A stretch of DNA of 37,312 bases, taken from IMG/VR virus record IMGVR_UViG_3300038427_000120, positions 1 to 37,312 of that record, one strand, 5' to 3'. The notes under the pieces were generated by a model. The model saw only the letters and a program-made list of their open reading frames with translations, ran no database searches and had not been told where the DNA came from. This stretch comes from a virus. The position numbers and the translations under genes are program-made. Below are positions 14,701 to 21,445 of this stretch, in pieces (the stretch's first letter is position 1; every line of letters begins with the position of its first letter).

Positions 14701-15850
14701 CGACGTGACGTAAGAAATTACCACTGATACTGGACCCACTATAAAAATTAACTACAGTGCCGCTAAAGCTGTTATTTGTATATCTTACAGCAATATTTTG
14801 CAGCCCCGATCCATTCGCGAAGTGCATATTAAGGCAGTCACTACTACTAGCCGATGTGCAGACAAGTTCGGAACCTGTAACGCTACTCCCAGCAATTTCT
14901 CCGGGGCCGTCGCCGATGATGGTGAATCCATTATATTGAGCAGATAGCGATCCGCTAAAATTATAAGACCCACCGTATATGGTGCGCGGAACATAGATGG
15001 AACCGTTAGCCCCAGCAACGGTGATCGCGTTCGACAGTGCGGTTTGATTGTCGGTCGACCCGTCGCCGACCGCGCCAAACCAAGTCACATTCACGGGGCC
15101 GGCGTATTGACGCTTGTAACGCAGTCCATTTGTCGTGACGATGATTGTTCCGCCGTTGTCTGCCGTCGTAGTGTCGGATGAATCGTAGACGAAAATCCCA
15201 CCGCCGTCATTGACGCGCCAATTCGTCAGCAGGATAAGGTCTGTAGGCGCTGTTAAAGTCGTCCACGTCTCACTACGCAACGCCGAAATGCTGCTGACAG
15301 AGGCGGACTGAATGATGCTGCCGATCTCGAACGTCCCGGTGAAATTCACCGTGCCGCTCTGCGTGAAGCCGCCGTTGTTGAGGGGAATGGTGCCCCCGGT
15401 GGTGCCGGTGTTGACAGCGGCGGCGGTTCCAGCCCCGACGACCGAAGCGAGCGGCAGATCAGTCGCGTTGCCGAGATCAAGAGCCGAGGGCGTGCCGCCC
15501 GCGCCGTTATAGAGAACCGGAGCCCCTGGGGAACCGATGTTGACGCCAAGCGCATTTAAGATGCCATTTCCTGGCAGCGTGAACGTGGTTGGATTTGACG
15601 CCCCATTGGCGACAACAATCCCTGAACCGTTCAGGATGTTCGACGTATCGGCCTGGGTGATTTCCGAATTGATGATATTTTGCAGGACGGAATTTAAAAT
15701 CGGCCCGGTGATGGCGCCGACACCATTCGTTTTGATGAATGTGTTGACATCATTAGAGAGCTGGGCGCGCGTCAAGATTGTCTGCGCCCATGCCGCCGGG
15801 GCCGCGAACAGCGCCGCGGCGAAGGCAATGCGTCGGATTATCGTGCGCAT
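11783..15850 (-). CDS. Giant beta-helix tailspike with N-terminal signal peptide (1355 aa)
   Basis: ATG 15850 follows GTGGAG. The first ~22 residues (basic RTIIRR, hydrophobic IAFAAALFAAPAA, then AWA|QT) look exactly like a Sec signal, which is strange for a virion protein. Then come TRAQLSNDVNTFI and a Gly/Asn/Thr-rich region. A pectate-lyase-like start, VTWFGAVGDGSTDNQTAL, lies at about residues 253-278 and opens a right-handed beta-helix rich in NITV/FSGSL strands. Further on are ~17-residue repeats (NSAFGxxALxxNTTG) of the head type seen in trimeric autotransporters and fibres, a linker, and three exact or near-exact 40-residue units (STSTTTGGLVDSGGLGV). The C-terminus ends in a compact beta region with two Cys. 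Such spikes bind or depolymerise capsule/LPS. No S74 chaperone signature is seen. Confidence 0.85.
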   Translation of the reverse strand: MRTIIRRIAFAAALFAAPAAWAQTILTRAQLSNDVNTFIKTNGVGAITGPILNSVLQNIINSEITQADTSNILNGSGIVVANGASNPTTFTLPGNGILNALGVNIGSPGAPVLYNGAGGTPSALDLGNATDLPLASVVGAGTAAAVNTGTTGGTIPLNNGGFTQSGTVNFTGTFEIGSIIQSASVSSISALRSETWTTLTAPTDLILLTNWRVNDGGGIFVYDSSDTTTADNGGTIIVTTNGLRYKRQYAGPVNVTWFGAVGDGSTDNQTALSNAITVAGANGSIYVPRTIYGGSYNFSGSLSAQYNGFTIIGDGPGEIAGSSVTGSELVCTSASSSDCLNMHFANGSGLQNIAVRYTNNSFSGTVVNFYSGSSISGNFLRHVVLRSTSFGQTNAYALLSLYDNADVYLDHVSFYGAQYLVDGGGGGGAGLSCYSCQFWNWQYGAVRRPGGSWDFVNPIFEMSSTAGAPAFINANTDPGPHNLTLDTPWFGDTVSTVTNFIQLYNVTGLDIRNPIAWGANATGAIFLDLLGTNDGITIHSGGNIYQFPTAINIAGTAGSLTIDGNIFTSDTTVVAGLGNVTKYVAQNNTGLADSVTATAAPVAGITGLGTGVGTALGNSLDGTGGLASHSALLSALPSLTTSQLYGGTGGAGLAQAMPSMFSAPSQQSIALGSTSGALFASVGGVLDNTAVGYNTLALGALTSAAVNNTAVGAYALEYTTTGNSNSALGIQALAFNTTGYANSAFGVEALTLNTTGLGNSAFGVQSLTDNTTGYGNNAFGEYALFTETVGTGNNAFGANALQTISNSNDITAIGEAALYPLASSAATLGTITGGSGYTNGTYNNVTALVAAGGPPNQGANYPYAFVSPYVAPVLNVTVSGGHVTAVTLVSGGSGVDLSTVLTVQAASVGGTGSGFSVPVASTITPANDVAVGANAGDPCTGSCTVIMTASDLTTVGANSALNLTSGNQDSIFGSSAGVALTTGNKNVLIGYKTGYSTLSTGSDNILICTGATPCDTLLSSTSDTFGIWDGATAWMTGTGGNSSNPAITFPGNITVNQGIVALYNNQAGPLAAGDGFLQMVSGDATHTGYFSWYNPSAVRTAYLGFDSGSTLTFNLNSINLQVSGGSLIEQATTASTSTTTGGLVDSGGLGVAGAAWIGGLENVAGVLTAANNTASTSTTTGGLVDSGGLGVAGAAWIGGLENVAGVLTAANNTASTSTTTGGLVDSGGLGVAGAAYVGGKISAGSHILAASTSPAISACGVGSPAVAGSDNFGKITTGGGTLTSCVINFGVAWTTAPACSVSFSASTLAVTVATSTTQLTVGATSLTSESIFYTCGSVSQVEPANDNFTELRRAA
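12156..12454 (-). repeat. 120-bp tandem repeat in the tailspike gene
   Basis: Two identical 120-bp units (12156-12275 and 12276-12395) and a third partial unit of 59 bp (12396-12454). In frame they code 40 residues each, containing STSTTTGGLVDSGGLGV and AAWIGGLENVAGVL. Identity at the DNA level, including third codon positions, points to recent duplication. Confidence 0.95.
13381..13800 (-). repeat. Degenerate 51-bp (17-residue) repeats in the tailspike gene
   Basis: About seven successive 17-residue units with the pattern N-S-A-F/L-G-x-x-A-L-x-x-N-T-T-G. Unlike the 120-bp units they have diverged in DNA sequence, so they are old. The motif is that of head-type repeats in trimeric adhesins and many fibres. 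Confidence 0.75.
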
Positions 15851-15851
15851 T

Positions 15852-17435
15852 TCAATAACTCCACGTCGCGGAGAGGTGCTGCGTCTGACCGGTGCCTATG
15901 CCGGAGCCGTAAAAGGTCTGGGTGCCGCCCGCGCTGTATTCGAGCGCCTGGAAATACTGCAGGCCGACGGTTCCATAGCCGCTGACGCTCGCGCTTTGCA
16001 ACGCGACCGTAACGCCGCCGGGGGTTACGCCTAATGTCCCCTGGAACGGCGTCGAGGTGCTGTTATAACCGATGCCGATCTGCGTGATCTGCGATGAGGA
16101 TTGCGTTCCGAAACAGACGTAGATCGCGGCGAGCGAAGCATTTTCGACGTTGCCTAAGACGAACGTCACGCGATTGTTGGCGCTGGCGTCGGCCTCGCGC
16201 CAAGAGGCGGTCGACCATGTCCACGACGCGTTGCTGTCCTGCGCGAGGGCAGTGATCGGGATGCGTTGGTATTCGTTCCACAGGCCGACCCATGCTCCGC
16301 CGCTCGGACCGCCGCTCGCCGCCGCCGGATAGGGGTTGTACGTCACGGTTCCCCCACCGGGATCACAAGCGATGGTGCCGACATAAAGCCCATAGCCAAT
16401 CGCCGGTCCGTTGGTGATTGCGCTGGCGTTGGTCAGGAACCCCTGTACTCTGGTCAGGGCGAGCGAACGGGTCGTCGAATTGGTCCAGGCCGGCCCACGG
16501 GAAAGAACCCACCTCCCCGCTGTGGGTTGCCAGATGAAGTAGTCATAAAGTCCATTCGCCACCGCTGCGGCGGGCGAATAGGTCGTCTCGCTCAATAAAT
16601 CGGACAATTCGGCGAAGGTCGCCATACCCCACGCCGAGCCGTTCCAAAGAGGGGCTTGGTTTCCATTGATTGGAGTAAAAATGACGCTGGTCGCGGCCGA
16701 GACCGGGCTAACGAGAATCGGCGTGCCGCTGGTCAGAGTAAGACGGCCAGTTGGGGCGACGATTGCGCCACCAAGCCCAATGTACGCCGCCGCCGTCGAT
16801 GCCGCCGTCACGATCGGCAGCATCGCCGCTGTGATGCCTAGCGCCGCCAGCGAAAACGACGCGATAAGTTGCCATCCCCCCGTATTGCTATTCAGCGACG
16901 ATGAAAACATAAACAGATACATCGTTTGTGCTTGTATTTCCTGACCAGCCAATAACGCTGGTCCCGCACTTGTCGGCTGATAGACGTTGTACACGCCAGA
17001 CCCTGTGTTAAAGGTCATGGCTCCGGTATTAGTAAACCCAGCCGTGAATATTACTGCTTGCCCATTTTGGGCGATACCAGGTCCGGTAACGACTTGCGCG
17101 TTCGCAGTCCCCGTCGACACTCCGCATACATTAAGTCCTTGGATCGATGATGCAGCGAAGGGATACACTGGATCATATGTCCAAATCGACGCCCCCGCCG
17201 AATTTTCCAAAACTATCTTATAGACGATTGATGGATCGAGAAAAACATTCCCAGCATTTCCAGACGAATCAAGAATTACCGGATTTGTGTTTGGCGTCGT
17301 CAATCCGGAATCTGCATAGGTTGGCGTTGGCGTATTCGTCCCAGACAAATAGAAAAATAACTGTCCGCCAGTATATGGCAATCCTGTGGACTGCACTGGC
17401 TGCTGCGAAGGAATGACGAGACGAGAACCAGCCAT
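15852..17435 (-). CDS. Tail fibre protein with conserved N-terminal virion-attachment domain
   Basis: 527 residues; ATG 17435 follows AGGAATTG. The N-terminus, with VQSTGLPYTGGQLFFYLSGT, PVILDSSGNAGNVFL and YKIVLENSAGASIW, is the domain widely found at the start of fibre and spike genes in podoviruses, and probably anchors the fibre to the tail. The rest is beta-rich and repetitive (GQAVIFTAGFTNTGAMTFN) with no chaperone or enzyme motif. The C-terminal region (GYGTVGLQYFQALEYSAGGTQ) may be the receptor-binding end. It lies directly before the beta-helix tailspike, so the particle may carry a fibre plus a spike. Confidence 0.8.
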   Translation of the reverse strand: MAGSRLVIPSQQPVQSTGLPYTGGQLFFYLSGTNTPTPTYADSGLTTPNTNPVILDSSGNAGNVFLDPSIVYKIVLENSAGASIWTYDPVYPFAASSIQGLNVCGVSTGTANAQVVTGPGIAQNGQAVIFTAGFTNTGAMTFNTGSGVYNVYQPTSAGPALLAGQEIQAQTMYLFMFSSSLNSNTGGWQLIASFSLAALGITAAMLPIVTAASTAAAYIGLGGAIVAPTGRLTLTSGTPILVSPVSAATSVIFTPINGNQAPLWNGSAWGMATFAELSDLLSETTYSPAAAVANGLYDYFIWQPTAGRWVLSRGPAWTNSTTRSLALTRVQGFLTNASAITNGPAIGYGLYVGTIACDPGGGTVTYNPYPAAASGGPSGGAWVGLWNEYQRIPITALAQDSNASWTWSTASWREADASANNRVTFVLGNVENASLAAIYVCFGTQSSSQITQIGIGYNSTSTPFQGTLGVTPGGVTVALQSASVSGYGTVGLQYFQALEYSAGGTQTFYGSGIGTGQTQHLSATWSY

Positions 17436-17443
17436 GACAATTC

Positions 17444-20400
17444 CTAGTGTTGCTGATTGGCGAGCATACCCGCCGTTGACATTTGACGCAATCGAAGACC
17501 GAGCAACGCCGCCGTATCCCGGTTAGGTTGTCTTGGAAGTTCTTTCATCAGGGCAAGACCGAGATCGGGATTCAAAACGGCCTCGCTACGAAGTTGTCTC
17601 ACGCGGTTCATACCGGATTCCCGCATTGCGCCCATGACCTTATCGCCGATATATTTTCCGATGACGAGGCCAGGTAGTCCGCCGACGACATGGCCGGCTC
17701 CCGCCAATGCTGCATCAACCGCAATATGCGACATCATCGAACCCTTACCCGACTGCGCCAATTTCGCCGCCATCGCCTGATTCGCGAGTGTATCGGAGCC
17801 GCCCTTCGATTTGATCGCCGAAACCGTTCGATTGGCCTGCAACCCATCCTCCGTCACCGCGCGAAGCAAACCGATTTGTTGATCGGAAAGTCCCGCCGCT
17901 TTGAGCGCATCGGTTTTCGTATCCATAAACGATTTCAAACCAGCGCGTCTCAGTTCCATTTGGCCCGAAACCCCCGCTTCCGTTGTCGACGAGAAATCGC
18001 GCTTGATCACTTCGGTAACGGCCTTTTTCAGGGCATCAGACGCACCGGGAACCTTAGCTGCCTCGCTGGCGATCATCTGCATCTTCGCGGCGCCGTCTTT
18101 CGCATTGAGAACGCCGCGCATAGTGTTAAGAATGTCGCCTTCGGCATTTACGCCTTTCAGCTGCCCGAGAACGCCGCGATCGTACTTCGACAGCGCTTCT
18201 GCGCGCGCTTGGGCCGCAGCGCCAACGGCTTCTTTTCCGGCTTGCTGTACGCCTTTCAGCCCCTCGGCCCTGCCAGTCTGCGCCGCTTCGACACCGACTT
18301 TAGCTGCGCTCGCCGCGGCGACGCGATCCGACACAGCCCTGAGTTCATCGGGAGAGAGGACCTTCGACAAGATTGGCCCTTTGATTCCAAGATATGTCTG
18401 AAGCGCATCGGTTTTTGGTTCTGCCCCCTCCGGTACGAATTTGTTGAGAACATGTTCTATCACAGCGCGTTTCAAGCCATCTTGAGCGGACGGGTTGGTC
18501 TTGGCCGCATCGGCAAGTTGCGCCAGTCTTTGTTCGGGAGCCGTCTTACTGTCGATAATCGAACCGACATGTTTGACGATATCGCCTTCGTGACCGAGAC
18601 CGGCAATCGTTCCGGCTTCGCTCTTGTTGAAGTTCGACATCGTGTCACGCTGCTTTGCCAGCGCATCGCCAACAGCCTGCTGCGCATTCGCCGCATTCTC
18701 GAATTTGCTGCGCACATCGGCCGGAAGTTCGTTCAACGCCAACTTATGATCATCGATCCATTTCGCCGCCTTGGCTGCGTCGAACGTACCATCAGGGCGT
18801 GTCGCCGCTTCATGAAGCGAATAGGCTGCGGCGTCCGACATGGCGGGAATGCCTTGTGGACCAGCGGCCTTCAAATATCCGCGAACATCTTCCCCCTCTG
18901 TCTGGCGACCATGAAGGAATTGTCCTGCCACCTCGGCATTGGATAATTTTGGCTCCCCACGTCCTGTTTTGGCCAATACATCGCCAACTGCGCCTTCGCC
19001 AAAAGTCTGTTTCATTTCGCGATAAGCAGCATTAGCCTGACGCAGTGGCGCAGCCGTGGCTTCCCCTTCCGCAGCCAATGGAGTCGGCGCCCCAACGTGC
19101 GCCTCGGCTTCATGTTTAAGAAATTCCGCCTCGTTATGCGGATAGGGCTTCGTATAGAGATCACTCGGCGGATTGGTCGGACTCTCGCGCTGTGTCTGCG
19201 CAGCCATCTTCTGCATTTGCTCTTGGTAGCCGTTCCAATTGATCCCATCGCCTTCGACTGCGGCTTTTTCTACATTTAGCGCGGCGCGATGCGCGGTTTC
19301 ATAAGGCTGTCCATTAATAGTCATCTCATGATTCTCGCGCAACTCATGAACCATGAGATATTTTCGCGGATCGAATGTCTTATCGCCGACAGTCATCGTC
19401 GCGGGCACACGGCGATCGATGTAGACCGTCTTGCCATCATTGCTCGATCCGGCGAGATAGGGAATATCGTGAGAATTATCTACGGCAATTGAGCGCGCCC
19501 CAACTCCTGCAATTCCTGGCGCATTCGCTCCTGTTCCTGCCGGTATGCTTTGATTGCCCGAAGGCATTCCAAGTCGGCCGTTCTCACTGCCCACGCTTGG
19601 AGCGCCGCTAACGTTCCCACTTTCTGATCGTCCGGGACCGGGTCCAATACCGCTTTGACGGGGAGCCACAGCGGCGGTTGATTCGCTTGGGGCATTAAGG
19701 ACATTACGCACCTTTTCCAATTTCCCTTGAACTGTGCTTTGCGGCGATATCACACCGCGTCTCGCGGCGATCTGGTCCAATGCCGCCCTATTTTCCACAG
19801 CATGATCGACGGCCCCCTCGACAACGCCTTGCAATTGGCCGAGACGACCAAACGCCTGTGGATCGCTCTGACGCAACGTCGATCGCGCCGTGAGAATGCT
19901 CCCCCGCAACGCATTGACGTTGGCGAGAGGCATCGTGTCGCCATAGTCTTGGGCTAGCCCATACAGCCGGGCTTCCTCGCCGGAAATCGGGGAATGTTCC
20001 GGCAACTGCGCGGATTGGATAGCGTTGGCCTTTGCCGCAATATCAGCCGTCGGCGCGACCATATCCTTGGGCAGCGCGTTATACAGCGCCGTCGTCGCGT
20101 CTTGCGCCGAGACATTCGCGGCTTGCACCGGCGCCCGCAACGCCCCGCCGACCTGTTCTGGATTTTGCGCAATTGGCGCACTCATTGAACGGGCCTGAGC
20201 CGCCGCGCCCTGCGCTGCATTGACGTTTTTCGCGCTTTCCTGCTCGACTGCATCCCGCATCGCGCGAAATTGCATCGCGGTTTCTAGAGGAGACGCATCG
20301 GGTTTTAGCGCCTGGATATTAGCCAAAGCCGATTGCTGGGCTTGCTGAGCGCCTTCGACATGAGATTGTGTTACGTCGCCTACCAATTGCTCATTTGCCG

Positions 20401-21445
20401 CCGCTTTTGCTTGAGCTGCGACAAGCGCTTGTTGCGTTGCGGTATCGACGGCCGCGGCATTGGCGCGAATCGCTACTGGCAACTCGCCGATATTGCCTTG
20501 CGGCTGGACCGCTGCGATGGCGTTTTGTCGCGCTGCATTTTGCTGAGCGAGACGATCGGCATATGCAGCTTTGCCTTCGGGAGATTCCGCAACCGCCTTC
20601 TCATAAGCGATTAAGCCGGTATCTCCCGCCATTGGGCCAAGAGTGCCTTGCGAACCGGGAATAATTTCACGTGGCGCGGTTTCCAGCGCGGCCATCGCTG
20701 CTGGCGCATTCGTTGCACTCGTTGTCAATTCCTGGCCTACTTGTCGTCGCGCGGCGGCAATCTGACCTGCTTCTGTGATCGCCGGCAATCCCGCCGCTAC
20801 AGCGCGAACGCCTTGTGCGGCCAGAAGAGGAGCGCCAAGCGCAACCGTGGGGGCCAATATTCCGCCGGCAACCCCGGCGAGTGGCTTGTACTTATCTGGG
20901 GCCACATCGGCGGCAAGCTGTCCGCCCGCGCCAGAAACTGCGCCAACGCCGGCATTCGTCGCCAATCCCGCACCTGTCGCCTCGCCGACGTATGGCGCGG
21001 CGGCGGCAAGCGCTCTTTCTCCTAGCGATGCAGCACCGCCAACTGGGATTATAGCGCTCGCGGCGCCCGCCCCGGCTCCCTGTAACGCGCTTTCTAATTC
21101 GTTATGGATCGGAAGCGGAGTAGGCAACGCATGTTTTTCAATCCATTCCGAACCGAGGAACGGCGCTGGAGCATTCTCACCGGACGGATAAATCCCGGCC
21201 TTTTTCATCGCCCATGTGGCAAGATCGACGGGCGCGCCAATAGTCTGCGCAACGCCACGATTGAACCCCGACGCCACGCTCGCAGCGCCATAAGGGATCG
21301 TCGTACCGCTCGGCGCATTGTCATTTGTCGCTACTTTGTCGAATTGATCGAAAGGATTTGCGGCAATGGCAGGCGCAGCGGTTGCCCCAGCCGAAGGGCC
21401 GCTATCGAATTGATCAAACGGATTTGCGGCTGCGTCGGCCATCAT
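17444..21445 (-). CDS. Large internal virion/ejection protein with HE-motif module (1333 aa)
   Basis: ATG 21445 is coupled to the upstream stop. The N-terminus carries two near-identical NPFDQFD motifs, then long Ala/Gly/Gln-rich helical stretches like those of P22/T7-type injected proteins. At about residues 665-790 there is a compact module: VYIDRRVPATMTV, KYLMVHELRENHEM (His near 700), then YETAHRAALNVEKAAVEGDG. This HExxxxH-like and AHxxA...E arrangement recurs in other phage proteins and could be a metal-dependent hydrolase, but that is inference. The C-terminus is helical, with VDAALAGAGHVVGGLPGLVIG as a possible membrane-active segment. The probable role is ejection into the cell with DNA; the spacing before the transglycosylase protein fits. 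Confidence 0.75.
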   Translation of the reverse strand: MMADAAANPFDQFDSGPSAGATAAPAIAANPFDQFDKVATNDNAPSGTTIPYGAASVASGFNRGVAQTIGAPVDLATWAMKKAGIYPSGENAPAPFLGSEWIEKHALPTPLPIHNELESALQGAGAGAASAIIPVGGAASLGERALAAAAPYVGEATGAGLATNAGVGAVSGAGGQLAADVAPDKYKPLAGVAGGILAPTVALGAPLLAAQGVRAVAAGLPAITEAGQIAAARRQVGQELTTSATNAPAAMAALETAPREIIPGSQGTLGPMAGDTGLIAYEKAVAESPEGKAAYADRLAQQNAARQNAIAAVQPQGNIGELPVAIRANAAAVDTATQQALVAAQAKAAANEQLVGDVTQSHVEGAQQAQQSALANIQALKPDASPLETAMQFRAMRDAVEQESAKNVNAAQGAAAQARSMSAPIAQNPEQVGGALRAPVQAANVSAQDATTALYNALPKDMVAPTADIAAKANAIQSAQLPEHSPISGEEARLYGLAQDYGDTMPLANVNALRGSILTARSTLRQSDPQAFGRLGQLQGVVEGAVDHAVENRAALDQIAARRGVISPQSTVQGKLEKVRNVLNAPSESTAAVAPRQSGIGPGPGRSESGNVSGAPSVGSENGRLGMPSGNQSIPAGTGANAPGIAGVGARSIAVDNSHDIPYLAGSSNDGKTVYIDRRVPATMTVGDKTFDPRKYLMVHELRENHEMTINGQPYETAHRAALNVEKAAVEGDGINWNGYQEQMQKMAAQTQRESPTNPPSDLYTKPYPHNEAEFLKHEAEAHVGAPTPLAAEGEATAAPLRQANAAYREMKQTFGEGAVGDVLAKTGRGEPKLSNAEVAGQFLHGRQTEGEDVRGYLKAAGPQGIPAMSDAAAYSLHEAATRPDGTFDAAKAAKWIDDHKLALNELPADVRSKFENAANAQQAVGDALAKQRDTMSNFNKSEAGTIAGLGHEGDIVKHVGSIIDSKTAPEQRLAQLADAAKTNPSAQDGLKRAVIEHVLNKFVPEGAEPKTDALQTYLGIKGPILSKVLSPDELRAVSDRVAAASAAKVGVEAAQTGRAEGLKGVQQAGKEAVGAAAQARAEALSKYDRGVLGQLKGVNAEGDILNTMRGVLNAKDGAAKMQMIASEAAKVPGASDALKKAVTEVIKRDFSSTTEAGVSGQMELRRAGLKSFMDTKTDALKAAGLSDQQIGLLRAVTEDGLQANRTVSAIKSKGGSDTLANQAMAAKLAQSGKGSMMSHIAVDAALAGAGHVVGGLPGLVIGKYIGDKVMGAMRESGMNRVRQLRSEAVLNPDLGLALMKELPRQPNRDTAALLGLRLRQMSTAGMLANQQH

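Noticed and set aside
11783-15850. Diversity-generating retroelement target
   Set aside because: No reverse transcriptase and no template/variable repeat pair is seen; the repeats are ordinary tandem units.
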